Source: Bettongia penicillata ogilbyi
Taxonomy: Eukaryota; Chordata; Mammalia; Diprotodontia; Potoroidae
NCBI GenBank assembly: GCA_023548195.1
Contig: JAJHZJ010000421.1
Span: forward strand, 789,357 to 853,356
DNA: 64,000 nt
Direction of reading: 5' to 3'
Positions 31,080 through 43,590 of this stretch are shown piece after piece. The notes beneath the pieces are model-generated. The model saw only the letters and a list, made by a program, of their open reading frames with translations, was not told the DNA's origin and did not search any database. The stretch's first letter is position 1. Every line of letters starts with the position of its first letter. The position numbers and the translations under genes are program-made.

Positions 31080-33075
31080 TCTGCTTCGTATTTATTATTG
31101 CATATGCCCTACTCCCAACTCCAGAATGTAAGTTTCTTGAATCAAATAACCTAACAGAGTTCCTATCATTAATTCCATATGACTTCCTAGTACAACACTA
31201 CATACATGAGAATACTTAATAACAAATATTCTGAATAAGAAAACCTTCAAGTCAAGTGATATCAAATGATAAAAGAAGTCAGCTGTCCAAAAGTAGCAGG
31301 TAATTTGTATGCTGTCATTCAGTCCCATTGCTACTTTCAGGGCCTAGTATTTACTACACTAGTAAGGCAAGAAATTACACTGTCTGGGCATTCAACCAAA
31401 GCTCACATGCTGTCATTAAAACTAAGCCATCTTGTGAAAAAGATTTGCTTAAATGATTTTTTCCCTCTGTGCAGGTGTTTAAATTTGTCAAGCTGTCTTT
31501 TTAGTTTGGGTGATTATTTCAGCTCCTGAAAATCCATTTATAATAAATATGTTAAGTCATTAACAAGTGTGAGGTAACATATTTGTTGTTTCTTTCCAAG
31601 GTAGAAACAGTCCCCTCCTTATCTTGGCAATGTTGTGTTATTCATTTTTCCATTGTTATAAGCAAATAGATCACAACCATTATGCAACAGTCTCATGATG
31701 GTTGTCACTTCCAGATCCATAAGCCCAGTCATCTACCCATTACTCTTGGGAAAAGTCATCAGTGAAAATGTAAAACTGCCAAACCCTACATAGACCATTC
31801 CAATTTAAATGTAACATTTATATGATCTTTTGTAGAAAATAAAATCCAAGGAATAAAATCTATTAAAATATTTTTTCAAGGGCCCAGATGAATTATTAGA
31901 TACAAATAAAATTGTGAAATTAATATAACCATTTTGATTGGGGATGATTATTGACCTAATTTATGATACGGCAGCCTTTCTTTATGCAGAACATAAATTT
32001 ACATAAATGAAAATCATCCTGTAGAAATGTAATAGACAGCTCTTCTGTCTTCAAAGGATTATACAAATTAGAATTGCCCTAGAATTCCGTAATTTTTACT
32101 GTCACCACTGATACTCATGCTGGTTTTTAAAGGTCTTTTACTTATCCATAACAACCTATTCCCTTTCCCATCAAAAAAAAAAGTCTGCTCTAAGTTAATG
32201 GGCAAAAACTATTTTGTTATTCACAAATCTTAATGAAATCTTACAGTCAAAATTGACAATTTCAGTAGAAGACTTGTTTTTAACGTGATATTTCTTGGGC
32301 CAATTTATATGCTATTTGCACCATTGGTTATATAGATTCCCTCTCTCTGTTGTAGGCTGACACTAATGAGTTGAAGAACCACTGACTCCTTTTTTAATAT
32401 GCTTTTTTTTAATCTTTGCAGAAGGGATCCACTGACAAAACCAGATTCTAATTAAGTGAATTTCCAAAGGCAACTCCATGGGCTGAATGTAGGTTTGCTG
32501 ATTTAGTGCCTTATCCATTTTTAATAGTCCTCCAGGGCAATATCTGTGTCCTTCCTCTTTCATATGCTTCTTTATCTTACTTTCTCACTTTGTAAATCTT
32601 ATTTAAGGAAAGAGCTGCCCTTTTAGCTGTGAAGAAACTCATAAAATAATCAGTTTCCACTGTGTAATAATTCTCCTGTTTTAATATCACTATTTTTTAT
32701 TAATTCTTTAAAGATTTAATCAGGTTTACTGCATTTGTCTTTTTGAGTAAATATGAAATAAAATTAAGCTCAGTTACTCAATACTGTGTGTGTGTGTGTG
32801 TGTGTGTGTACTTTTCACTTCTTATATTCTCAAAATAAATGTTTTGGATGCAGATTATTTTTACCCAGAAAAATTTCCATTACACCTGTCATGTTTATCA
32901 ACAATGATTTTTTTTTCTTTGTAACCTCCTACCACACAACATTTCTGCTATTTATGATTTATTGAGGAAACTTGCCATTTGATATTCAATGAGAAATAAC
33001 TGAATAAGGAAAATTTTGGACATGAAAGTCCTTTATTTTATGAACTAATAATAATGATTGGCGTGTGCGTGTGTT
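31080..33075. other. No recognisable gene or repeat apart from a (GT)n run at about 32,786-32,810
   Basis: AT-rich unique-looking sequence. Open frames on both strands are short and unsupported. This is the longest stretch in the first half of the window where I see no transposon at all. Confidence 0.45.
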
Positions 33076-33079
33076 AGAA

Positions 33080-33265
33080 ACACACATTGTCTTGTTTGAG
33101 ATTCATAAAAAATGTGTAAAGTTCAGATTACTGCTATTACTACCCCACTCATAGAGAGGAAAAATGAGGATCATGGGAGTTTAATGATATGATAATGATT
33201 ACACAGTAAGCATGAGAGGCAGAAAGCAAAATCAGGTCTGTTTGGACCCTCCTTCCATTATATAA
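33080..33265 (-). mobile_element. MIR-like SINE, antisense, diverged
   Basis: Contains 'gaggaaaaatgaggatcatg', 'gattacacagtaagcatgag' and 'gcaaaatcaggtctgtttgg' in antisense CORE order. Confidence 0.6.
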
Positions 33266-33537
33266 CACCTCTTAATAATAATGTAATAATAAAAACCCTA
33301 CTATAATTTTATACTTATTTGGTCAGTGGTTCAGATTTTTAAAAATTCATAAACAAGTCATAATCTCAAGGTCAAATTCATATACTTGTCCTTTTATAAA
33401 TAAATCATTAGTACAGTGTCTGTAATGTTGTAAATCTACAATAAATATATGCTCATATATTCAATTCTTTTTTCAATCTTTATTGGAGTAGTAAGTGTTC
33501 CCTGAAAATGAATGAGGAAAAAAAAACTCTACTGATA

Positions 33538-33553
33538 ATTACTTAGTTCTTTT
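33538..33553. repeat. Target-site duplication, left copy, for the HAL1 element
   Basis: 'attacttagttctttt', matched by 'attatttagttttt' at 36,389-36,402, with two differences. Confidence 0.8.
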
Positions 33554-34539
33554 TAAAAATTTATTTATTTTAAGTTTTCAACATTCATTTCCACAAAATT
33601 TTGAGTTCCAAATTTTCTCCCAAGCTCTCCCTTCCCCCCACCCCAAATGCCGAGCATTCTAATTACCCCTACCACCAATCTGCCCTCCTTTCTAGCATCC
33701 TTCCTTTCCCTTATCCTCATCTTCTCTTTTGTCATTTAGGGCAAGATAAATTTCTATACCCCATTACCTGTGTTTCTTGTTTCCCAATTGTATGTAAGAA
33801 CAATACTCAACAGTTGCTCCTAAAACTTCTTCTCCCTCCTCTCTCCCTACCCATGCCCACTGGGAAGGCAAACAATTCAATATAGGCTATACATGTATAG
33901 TTCTGTAAATAACTTCCATAATAATCATGTTGTATGAGACTAACTATATTTCCCTCAATCCTATCCTGTCCTCCATTTCTTCTATTGTCTCTTTTGACCT
34001 TGTCCCTCCCCAAGAGTGTTGACTTCTAATTGCTCCCTCCTCCTATTGCCTTCTATCACACCCCCCATCCTGCTTGTCCCTTTCTCCCCCATTTTCCTGT
34101 ATTGTAAGATAGGTTTTCATACCAAAATGAGTGTGCATTTTACTCTTTCCTTGAGTCAAATGTGATGAAAGTAAGCTTCACTTTTTCCCTTTCACTTCCC
34201 TGCCTTTTCCCTCCATTGAAAAGTCTTTTACTTACCTCTTTTATGAGAGATAATTTGCCCCATTCCATTTCTCCCTTTCTTCTCCCAATATATTCCTCTC
34301 TCATCCCTTAATTTCATTTTTTTAGGTATGATCCCTTCCTATTCAACTCACTCTGTGCTCTCTGTCTCTGTGTGTGTGTGTGTGTGTGTATATGTGTATA
34401 ATCCTACCAACAACCCAGACACTGAAAAAAGTTTCAAGAGTTTCAAATAATGTCTCTCCATGTAGGAATGTAAACAGTTCAAATTTAGTAAGTTCCTTAT
34501 GATTTCTCTTTCCTGTTTACCTTTTCATGCTTCTCTTGA

Positions 34540-35617
34540 TTCTTGTGTTTGAAAGTCAACTTTTCTTTCCAGCTCTGGTTTTTTAATCAAGAGTGCTTGA
34601 AAGTTCTCTATTTCCTTGAATGATCATTTTTTCCCCTGAAGTATTATACTCAGTTTTGCTGGGTAGGTGATTCTTGGTTTTAGTCCTAGTTCCTTTGACT
34701 TCTAGAATATCCTATTCCACACCCTTCGATCCCTTAATGTAGAAACTGATAGATCTTGTGTTATTCTGATTGTATTTCCACAATACTCAAATTGTTTTTT
34801 TCTAGCTGCTTGCAATATTTTCTCCTTGACCTAACTCTGGATTTTGGCTACAATGTTCCTAACTCTGGATTTTGGCTACAATGTTCCTATTCTTTCAATA
34901 TTTATTTTGTCCTCTGGTTCTAGAATATCAGGGCAGTTTTCCTTGATAATTTCATGAAAGATGATGTCTAGGCTCTTTTTTTGGTCATAGCTTTCAGGTA
35001 GTCCCATAATTTTTAAATTGTCTCTCCTGGATCTATTTTCCAGGTCAGTTGTTTTTCCAATGAGATATTTCACATTATCTTCCACTGTTCCATTCTTTTG
35101 CTTTTGTTTTGTGATTTCTTGGCTTCTCCTAAGGTTATTAGCCTCCATCTGTTCCATTCTAATTTTTAAAGAACTATTTTCTTCAGTGAACTTTTGAACC
35201 TCCTTTTCCATTTGGCTAATTTGGCTTTTTATAGTATTCTTCACCCCATTAGCTTTCTGAACCTCTTTTGCCAATTGAGTTAGCCTATTTTTCAAGGTGT
35301 TATTTTCTTCAGCATTTTTGGGTCTCCTTTAGCAAGTTGTTGACTTGCTTTTCATGATTTTCTTGTGTCTCTCTCATTCCTTTTCCCAGTGTTTCCTCCA
35401 CCTCTCTCACTTGATTTTCAAAATCCTTTTTGAGCTCTTCCATGGCCTGAGCCCATTGAATATTTATTTTGGCTGTTTGGGATAGAGAAACCTCAACTTT
35501 TATGTCTTTTCTTTATGGTCAGCATTGTTCTTCCTCATCTGCAAGGATGGGAGAAGATATCTGTTCACCAAGAAAGTAACCTTCTATAACCTTACTTTTT
35601 TTCCCTTTTTTGGGCAT
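34540..35617 (-). pseudogene. Decayed L1-type ORF1 of the HAL1 element
   Basis: The start codon position is 35,615-35,617. The longest open part, 35,295-34,876 (139 codons), covers the end of the coiled coil and the RRM beginning, with R-R-D-N-L-K-I-M-G-L-P-E, a hallmark of L1 ORF1p. This copy keeps an A7 tract (34,976-34,982, T7 on the plus strand) where the 61.8-kb copy has A8, so its frame continues through D-Q-K-K-S-L-D-I-I-F. Upstream, a frame break separates the N-terminus. Downstream, a perfect 28-bp tandem duplication (34,831-34,886) shifts the frame. Non-functional. Confidence 0.8.
34831..34886. repeat. Perfect 28-bp tandem duplication
   Basis: Two identical head-to-tail units starting 'ctaactctggattttggc'. 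The length is not a multiple of three, so the duplication shifts ORF1. Confidence 0.95.
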
Positions 35618-36388
35618 TTTCCTAACCAGTTACTTGATTTTGGGGTTCTTTGTCAAGAATAGGGTATACTCTGAAGATCTATAAGATCTCGGTTCCTCCA
35701 AGGTGGCACAATCAAGCATCTACACTGGTCTGGGAGCAACCAGAAAATTTTGTGCCCAGAATCTGTGAGTAGTAGAGTTTCCTCTCCACAACCACCTGGC
35801 CTCCAGTTCCACCAAGAGATTTAGATAAGCTGCTCAATTCCCCAGGAGGATTAGGTTGGGGCAGGGCCACCACACAGGGCTGAGGTAAGGGTCAGCTGCT
35901 CATTCCCCCCAGGAGTTTTACGATTCAACAATAGATGCGGGCTGCTGTGGGAGGTGCTGCCATCTGATGCAGCCTCTGTTGCTGCCACCTGAGACTGGAG
36001 CTATGGGAAGACCCTGCTCCCTTCTTAGTCAGCTTAAAAAACCATCTCACTGACCTTTGGTGCCTGTGAGTTGAGGTATCTGCAAACTGCTGCTATTGCG
36101 GCTGGGGATTCTGCCCCCAAGGCCTGCTTGGGTCCTCCTCCTGGCTGTGTAGCAGCATAGCCAAAGCTGGGCTGTGCTCCGTTCTGTGTCTCATGGGACA
36201 GACTTTTCCTGCTGGCCTTTCAGGTCAACCTGGGCTAGAAATCTCCTCCACTCCATTGTTCTGTGGCTTCTGCTACTCTTAAATTTGTTGCAAGTCTTTC
36301 TTTACAGGTATTTTATGGGCTGTGGGGGAAGAGCTAGTATATGTGTGTCTTTCTAGTCTGCCATCTTGGCTCTGCCCCCCCCCCCCCC

Positions 36389-36402
36389 ATTATTTAGTTT
36401 TT
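36389..36402. repeat. Target-site duplication, right copy, for the HAL1 element
   Basis: Pairs with 33,538-33,553. Confidence 0.8.
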
Positions 36403-36544
36403 GTATGTTTTCAGCCTTCTATGCAAATCAAATGTGTGGTCATACTTGGCTACCTTTTTGGCAGAAGAGGAGCAATAAAATTTATCTCTTCATAGATTAT
36501 TACAACCAGCTACTGTGGCACTGTGTGCTTCAGACTCATCCTTT

Positions 36545-36730
36545 GTTGTTGTTGTATTTGTCCTTCATTTTTTAAGAGGACCATGACATCAGAGAAATGA
36601 TGACATGACTTACACTTTTCTTTGTTTTGAGTGAAGGAGGGCTGTGCAAGGTCACCAGCTCACTTTCTTCTCCTGAGCCATCTGAGTCCAGTGACCAGAT
36701 ATTCATCAAGATAACTAGCTCCAGACCCAT
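36545..36730 (-). mobile_element. RTE-derived element 3' end with (CAA)n tail
   Basis: The plus strand opens with TTG repeats (the complement of a CAA tail), then 'tgtccttcattttttaagag', 'catcagagaaatgatgacat', 'gagggctgtgcaaggtcacc' and 'gagccatctgagtccagtga'. Same subtype as 10.94 and 17.71 kb. Confidence 0.75.
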
Positions 36731-36734
36731 CTTT

Positions 36735-37245
36735 CCCCTACTCATGAGTATACAAGTTTTGAACCTTAATCAACCACAGATATATAAACTATCTACCAAG
36801 CCAGTACTTAAGACTAATATTTCAGACAAGGTTGAAGCATAGACATGATATGCAAAACATCCATGGTAAATTTTGAGAAACACCATAAATCATACTTCCC
36901 CAACCCAAAATAGTCATCAGTAGCCTCTTATAGGCCTGAGTTTCCTAGTTCTCTGGGATAGGCTCTGGAAGGACTGCTAAGATAGAGTTATAACTAGCAT
37001 GAACCTAATAGATTTTTTCCCTAGAGCATTGATAGGAAGTGGTGTACATACACTTTCTCTTTGGCAATCCTTGTTCTAATACCTTGCCTTTCAGTCCTTT
37101 GGTGCATACCTCCATAAACAAGGTTCCATTGTTGTGATGAGAAAATCATGTCCTTCAGAGGAAGTCTAGTCCACATTTAGAGGTAATCATTAGGAAAGCT
37201 TTGATTGCTTACACCTGAAACTTGTTTCTCTAGACTTTTTATTTG
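36735..37245. other. No recognisable gene or repeat
   Basis: Mixed-composition DNA between the RTE piece and the LTR. No supported open frame. Confidence 0.4.
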
Positions 37246-37249
37246 TTTC

Positions 37250-37990
37250 TCCTAGCTCTGCTCACCAAGGCACAGCAGCAAGCACTCCAACATACACAGG
37301 AGGGCTGGCTCTATAGCTTCTTTGATCTGCTTTTCTATAAGGAAAGGCAACTTTGGAGGGGTCAACAATCACTTTAGTCAAGCACATATATCATTCACTT
37401 AGTTTAGGGGGAAAAGTCAGTACCCTGAACATCAGAGAAAATACAAATAGGGAAAGAAAGATCAACCAACAGACAGAACTTCTTATTGTCTGACTGTAAG
37501 CAACACATATATTACAGATCAACAGACAGATCCAACTGTCTGACCCTACATACATAGCTATCAGAGAAAGAAGCACCAGTTTCAAAGCTGGGAGACCTCT
37601 TAGCAACTGCCCAGAGTCTCCTCTGGCCAAAAAAACACTTCCAGTGAGTATGTCCTAAAGTAAAACCTCACCTCAGAGTATTTATACACTTTTCAGAGCC
37701 AGAGGGCATCATAACCCTTGAGAACTAGTGCCTCATTAGAAATTAACGAAAGGTGTGGGCCTCCCCTCATCAAGATTCCCTTAATGAGCAGGTCCATTAA
37801 TGGATGTGGAAGGTCTTTAACTCTCATTAGCATTACACAGAAGCCAAGCAGAAACATGACTTTCTCCAAATACTTAAAGTTAGGTATCATTTCTACCCTA
37901 TTTTTTCTTCTCTAAGCTTAATAACCTCATTGCTTACTATCTTATATGAATGGGATGGTTTAGAATCCTCTAAGAATTCTAGCTGCTTTC
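37250..37990 (-). mobile_element. Retroviral-type LTR, solo, antisense
   Basis: Homologous to 52,060-52,560: 'caacatacacagg', 'tcaagcacatat', 'cattca', 'gaagcacca', 'aaagtaaaacctcacc', 'tcagagtatttatacat/ctttt' and 'gagccagagggcatca'. On the minus strand TATAAATAC (about 37,677-37,686) gives a TATA box. An AAAGTGATTGTTGACCCC-like stretch (about 37,360) marks the R/U5 side. No adjacent retroviral internal sequence was recognised, so it is probably a solo LTR of a family other than the 11-17 kb provirus. Ends are approximate. Confidence 0.65.
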
Positions 37991-37999
37991 CTCTGGAAA

Positions 38000-38710
38000 A
38001 GTTGAATGAACTTTCCCCTGGAAGGTTGCAGTACACATATGGATCATGTGAAAAGTTTTCCCCACTATATTAACTTTGTCTATGTCAACCAATGATATTT
38101 GATGCACAGTTAGAGTGAATAGAAGCTCAGGTTGTGTTGTGCATAAAGAATATTCTCTCATGCATTTCACTACAGGGTGCTCCAGAGAACACTGTAATTA
38201 AAGAAGTTAATTTTGCTATTTGTCAGCAGCTTTGTGGAAAGAGTACTAGAAGCCTGAAACAAATGGCAAAATTAAGTTTGGGAATAATCTGTGAATTTCC
38301 ATTATTCATGGTCTTACTGGCCCTCATTATCACAAATTATGAAGAATTACATCAGTAAGTCTAAGGACAGCTATTTTATCACACAAAATAAAGTAAGAGA
38401 TAGAAATTATTTGCAGAATTGGTGTTGGTGGATCATAGAATTCACAGAACATAGAAAACTGGTAATACTTCAAAGATGGACTTACCATATAAATCCTTTG
38501 TATTGTGTAGGCATGGTTTTAGCATTTGCATGCCATTAGGGAAGCTTAAATTGATATAGTCAATTAAGTAACCAAATTTGTTTAAGAGGGATGATGGGGC
38601 TAAGCAAGTACTCAGCCCTCTTCTGTCTAACTATGTGCCCCAGCCCATAGTAAAAAGACATACATGACCAGTATTGGTCCCTTAGTCCTTGTGAATTTTC
38701 TATCCACTAT
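38000..38710. other. No recognisable gene or repeat
   Basis: Short overlapping frames on both strands (38,134-38,540 plus, 37,979-38,170 minus) show no conserved motif. Confidence 0.4.
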
Positions 38711-38714
38711 TCTT

Positions 38715-38850
38715 TGCTGCCTCTCATATCTGAATTCAAGGCCAGCCTCTGACATTAACTATATGACCTTGGTCAAATAAACATAAATTCACCTTCCTAG
38801 GCATCTGTTTAAGGATATAAATGTTAGCATAATTGTGTGTATAGCACCTT
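38715..38850 (+). mobile_element. MIR-like SINE fragment
   Basis: 'tctgaattcaaggccagcct', 'aactatatgaccttggtcaa' and a decayed CORE follow sense order. Confidence 0.6.
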
Positions 38851-38924
38851 TACAGAACAAGCTTCCACACTGCAAGTACCCTACACTAATGAAATTCTAA
38901 GATCAGGTACATATATGATAAGTA

Positions 38925-39560
38925 TTCATATATATGTATGTCAATATATCAAAGTTATAATATTTATTCAGCAATGGAACTCTCTTCACTGATATAAATA
39001 TACTTACATGCACACACATATACTTGTATTATGTGTGTTATATTAGTGCATACACAAAATATTTACATACATGCATACATGAAAGAAACATATAGTCTAC
39101 CAGTGGAAGGAATATTCACATCAGTGATATAAGAGATTCATTGAACTACTGAGATGTAAATAGACACACACATGTAGGTATAGATGACTGGACATAGAGA
39201 TACATTTTTAATATGTATATGTGTAAGTATGTGTATATATGTATGTATCTATACATATGCACTCATGTGTATGTGAACAGAAATATGCGTGTATGATAGA
39301 GAGAGATGTTATATATAGATGATAGAAATAAAGATTATACACATATAGTGTTAGCAATAGGTATAAATATCGATATGGAAAGAAAGATAGAAATGACATA
39401 GGTGAAGGCATAGATATGGCTCTAGAAATGGATAAATGATATAACTATATACACATTTATGCATATGTGCACACATGTGCTCAATATCTATGTATATGTT
39501 TGTGAATATATGTATGTATGAGTATATATGCAAATGTGCATGTGTCCATATGCATAGGGT
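38925..39560. repeat. AT-rich (ATGTAT/ACACAT)n microsatellite cluster
   Basis: Long degenerate mix of 'atatgtatg', 'acacacacatg' and 'gatagaaat' repeats. His/Ile/Tyr-rich minus-strand frames are by-products. Confidence 0.8.
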
Positions 39561-39589
39561 GGGGGATTTAGAATTAAGGAATAAGGGAT

Positions 39590-39735
39590 GAAATCCCAAT
39601 TGAGCCGCTTTCTATCTGCGTTATAGATATAGAAATTGGGAAAATGACTTAATCTTCTTGGACTTCAGTTTCCTTATCTCTAAAATGAGTACATGACTAA
39701 ATTTGAACTAGATGACCTCTAAAGATGTTTTTAGA
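39590..39735 (+). mobile_element. MIR-like SINE fragment
   Basis: 'ggaaaatgacttaatcttct', 'gacttcagtttccttatctc', 'taaaatgagtacatgac', 'aactagatgacctctaaaga', in sense order. It abuts an L1. Confidence 0.7.
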
Positions 39736-41295
39736 TGGCTTAGTTATACCAGATCTCAAACTATATTATAAATCAATAATCATAAACACAATCTGGTCTG
39801 GCTAAGAAAAAGAGTGGTGGATCAGTGGGATAGATTAGGTATACAACACACAGTATTAAATGATCATAGTGACCTAATGTTTGACAAACCCAAAAATCCA
39901 AGTTTGGGAGACAAAAGCTTTGAGGACACCATTTGACAAAAACTTCTAAGAAAACTGGAAATCAATTTGTCTGAAATTAGGCATAGACCAACATCTTACA
40001 CTATATACCAACATAAGATCAAAATGGGTACCTGATTTAAACATAAAGGGTGACACCATGGGCCAACTCAGGGAGAATGAAATAGTTCATCTGTCAGATC
40101 TATGAATAAAGGAAGAACAGAGATAGAGAGTATTATTAAATGTAAAAAAGAATCATTTTATTTCTTAAATTCACAACAAAATAAATGTTTTCTTAATATA
40201 AAAGGGATAATTTTGATTATATTATATTAAAAAGGTTTTACACAAACAAGACCAATGCAACCAAGATCAGAAAGAAGCCAGAAAACCAAGAAAATATTTT
40301 TATAGCAAGTGTCTCTGACAAAGGCCTCATTTCTCAAATATATAGAGAACGGAGTCAAATTTATAAGAATAGAAGTCATTCCCTGATTGATAAATGGTCA
40401 AAGGATATGGATAGTTACAGATGAAGAAATCAAATAGTCATGTAAAATGCTCTAAATCACTCTTGATTAGAGAAATACAAATTAAAACAGCTCTTCGGTT
40501 TCACGTGAAGTCTATCAAATTGACAAATATGACAGAAAAGGAAAGTGATACATGTTGGAAGGGATGTTAGAAAATTGGGACGCTAATGTATTATTGATGG
40601 AGTGGTGAACTGATCTAACTGTCCTGGAAAGTAATTGTAAACTATGCCCAAAGAGCAACCAAAACTGTGTATGATCTTTGATCCAGCTATATCACTACTG
40701 TATTTGTATCCCAAAGGGATTAAAAAAAGGTGGAAAGGATCAATTGCACAAAAATATTTATAGCATCTCTTTCAATGGTAACATAAAACTGGAAACTGAA
40801 TGGATGTCCACCAATTGGAGAATGCTGAACAAGTTGTGATGTGTGATTACAATGGAATACTATTGTGCTGTAAGTAATGACAAGAAGGACAATTTCAAAA
40901 TGAAGAGATCAGAACCAGGAGAACACTGTACACTGTAACAATATTATATAATGATCAACTGTGAATGACTTAGCATTGACAGACTTAGCAGAATCACGCG
41001 AGGCAATTCCAGAGGAGTCATAAGGAAAAAATTCTATCCACCTCCAAAGAACTGAAAGAATCTAAATACAGATGAAAGCATGTTATTTTTCACTTTATTT
41101 TTATCATATTTTTGGGGGGAGGGGCTCTGTATTTTCTTTCATAAAATGACTAACTGAACTGTTTTGCATGATTGCACATGTATAACCTATATAAAACTGT
41201 TATTGTCTCAGGGAGGACAGAGGGGAGAGAAAGAAGGAGAGAATTTTAGGAGTTCAAAATTGTTTTTTACAAAATGAAATAAAAAATTGTTTCTC
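39735..41295 (+). mobile_element. L1 LINE, 5'-truncated (ORF2 C-terminal part and 3' UTR)
   Basis: Largest L1 ORF2 piece in the window. Decayed frames include L-K-L-Y-Y-K-S-I-I-I-N-T-I-W-S-G and L-T-L-Y-T-N-I-R-S-K-W-V-P-D-L-N-I, the C-terminal region of L1 ORF2 that follows the RT domain. Around 40,790 'ggatgtccaccaattggaga' and around 40,850 'caatggaatactattgtgct' are the L1 3' landmarks found at other sites. The end is A-rich near 41,270-41,290. Many stops, so long inactive. Confidence 0.85.
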
Positions 41296-41299
41296 ATGC

Positions 41300-41795
41300 A
41301 ATTGGTAAAATATATATTTTTAATATTCTTCCAGCTATAAGTATCTAATCCTTGGGATCCTATGTATAATGTTTATATACATGTCATATATATGTTATAT
41401 TGCGATATGCTACATAATCAAACAAATTGGATAATAAACAGGTTTTGATTTCATAAAACTGTTACACTAAAAAAACAGCCAAAGTAGAAAATATTTAAAG
41501 ATTTTTTTCTCCACATTTTGTATCCAGCAGGATAATGTAATAGGGATAAAATTGTCTGCTATTGACTTTTTTTGAACAGCATCTCAACTGTAGTAGAAAA
41601 TAAGGGTTTGTTTGTTTATTTCCTGCTCACGAAAATGGTTTAGATAACTTATGACAGGATCCAAAGAACGCAGTGTGACAAAATGCTAAAGAATCATTAA
41701 ACTATATCTCTGTGGTACCAAATATGGATCACATTGTCCAAGGGTCACATCATCAACAAGGTAACATCATAACTATTCTGAACATAACTCCCCTG
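41300..41795. other. No recognisable gene or repeat
   Basis: AT-rich flank of the L1 with no coding or repeat block that I recognise. Confidence 0.4.
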
Positions 41796-41799
41796 GTCC

Positions 41800-41960
41800 A
41801 AGTTAAGTCAAATTAAGGATATATTAAGCATCTATTAAGTGCTAGGTACTGTGCTGATAGGTAAGGATACAAAGAAAGTCAAGAAAAAGTTCCTGCATGA
41901 AAGGACCCCATATTTTAGTGAAGAATAAATTATGCAAAAAATTATTTACCAAAAAAAGAG
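41800..41960 (+). mobile_element. Ancient interspersed repeat, start fragment
   Basis: 'ttaagcatctattaagtgct', 'aggtactgtgctgataggta' and 'gttcctgcatgaaaggaccc' match the start of the element at 53,030. Family unnamed here. Confidence 0.5.
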
Positions 41961-42029
41961 ATATATACAGGCTAACTTGGAAATAATTTCAGAATGAAAG
42001 TACTCATATTAAGAGGGACAGGGATGTCT

Positions 42030-42440
42030 TTGTTAAAAAATGTATTTCTGCATTAGTCATGCAGTGAAAAAAGAATCCGCACAAAAGGGTAAAAAACTCA
42101 AGAAAGAAAAAAATAGGAAAATGTATGATTTGATTTGTATATTCAGACTCCATGTTTCCTTGTCTGGATGTGGATAGCATTTTTCATCATGAATCTTTTG
42201 TATTGTCTTAGATCTTTGCATTGCTGAGAAGTGCTCAGTCTATCATGGTCAGTTATTGCAGTTGCTATTACTGTGTACAATGTTCTTCTGGTTCTGCTCA
42301 CTTCCCTTAGTTCAGGTAATCTTTCTAAGTTTTTCGAAAATCCACCTGCTCATCATTCTCATTCCATTATATTCATTTACCACAACTTGTTCAGCCATTC
42401 TCCATTTCATGGGATAGGGAATGTTTTCTTGCAGAAGCAG
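42030..42440 (-). mobile_element. L1 LINE 3'-end fragment
   Basis: Same antisense L1 3' blocks as 44.6-45.0 kb: 'tatattcagactccatgttt', 'ttgtcttagatctttgcatt', 'gtgtacaatgttcttctggt', 'accacaacttgttcagccat'. Confidence 0.8.
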
Positions 42441-42444
42441 GAAT

Positions 42445-43380
42445 TTTGTCTTAGACTATAAGAAAGCCAGAAAAGCCAGAAGGCCAAAATAAGAAGGGGA
42501 AAGAATTCTAGGCATGGAGGACAGTTAGTGAAAATGAACGAAATCAAAAGATGGAGTGTTTTGTATGGGCAATGATAAGGAGGCCAGAATCACTGGATCA
42601 TAGAGCACATGCATAACACAAACTAATCTAGCCATCAGTGGCTGAAGGGCAGAGTATTAGATTTCTCTCCTCTGCTGCGTGGTTCTCCAGTACGTTATGG
42701 AATTATTGGGAGATTTGTAGGCTCCTTACAAATGACTCCAACCCCTACTGATGTGTAGTAAGAATCTTGCATCCCACTTCCATTCAGTCACTAGCAGTCA
42801 AATTAGCTTTTACAAAATAATCTTTATTTCAGAACACACACACACACACACACATGAGCTTATTCATTCCACAGGTGAGAGACATAATCCTCCCTCCCCC
42901 TACCTCCTGGCACACATAACCTCCATACAATTTCAGTCTTGGGGGAAAGGAGGGGAATTAATTTCAAAGCTTAGATCTTTCATGCCAGACTGTCTGGTTG
43001 TACCATCCCTCCAGAAATTAGGTCTCCCAGGTGACTATGGCTCCAACTCTCAGGTGCCAATTCCAAGCCAAAGTTTCAGGGGCCAGAGGGACAGCAGGAG
43101 AAAGAAGTGCTTTCCCTCTTACCAGTTCAGTTCATAGTAACCGTTGTGGGCACTTAATACATACTTCTTCTTCTTGATGATGAAGAGGAGAATAAGAATG
43201 ATTATCATAAACCAACAAAATGTATGAAATGTCTGAGAGTATGCCTACCAAGATGCACTCAACACATATAAATAAAATTTATAATATATTACAGAAATAA
43301 AAATAATAAATGAAAAAGACAAATAATATTAATATAATAAATTTGATGCTGCAATCTAAATTGTAGGTTTAGAGTTTTCA
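42445..43380. other. No gene; (CA)n at 42,833-42,855; possible LTR-like texture
   Basis: The plus-strand open frame 42,751-43,137 runs through the CA repeat and lacks any recognisable domain. An 'aataatctttatttcaga' stretch resembles the reverse of an LTR polyadenylation region, but no second copy supports it. Confidence 0.35.
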
Positions 43381-43384
43381 ACCA

Positions 43385-43590
43385 ACCAAAGGGTTACTTT
43401 AATAGAACTAAAAAAGCAATAACAAAATTCATTTGGAATAATAAAAGCTCTAGAATCTCGGGGAAAAACAGTGAGAATGAAGGAGGTCTATCTCTTCCTA
43501 ATTTCAAGTTACATTACATTTTCAGGAATCTGAAAGAATCTGTTAAAAATAGAAAAGATAAATGAGTGGATAGGTAACAATATAAACAAT
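43385..43590 (+). mobile_element. L1 LINE ORF2 fragment
   Basis: 'caataacaaaattcatttgg', 'aataataaaagctctagaat' and 'ttcctaatttcaagttacat' match the L1 ORF2 segment just upstream of the region at 39.74 kb. Short and 3'-truncated. A CA microsatellite follows at about 43,600-43,630. Confidence 0.65.

Larger units (their letters stand above)
33554..36388 (-). mobile_element. Full-length half-L1 (HAL1-like) element with target-site duplications
   Basis: About 2.8 kb on the minus strand. The G-run 5' end and GGCAGAGCCAAGATGG lie at 36,388, followed by a 5' UTR to about 35,618, ORF1 remnant 35,617-34,540, about 1 kb of 3' sequence with a (TG)n run at 34,361-34,390, and an A-rich tail at about 33,554-33,580. 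ORF2 (endonuclease and reverse transcriptase) is absent although both ends are present, which defines the half-L1 organisation. Mobilisation must have used another element's enzymes. It is older than the copy at 60.3-63.1 kb, since ORF1 has stops, frameshifts and a 28-bp duplication. Confidence 0.85.

Noticed and set aside
38925..39560. CRISPR-like regularly spaced repeats
   Set aside because: Degenerate microsatellites in a mammalian genome. No constant repeat with unique spacers.
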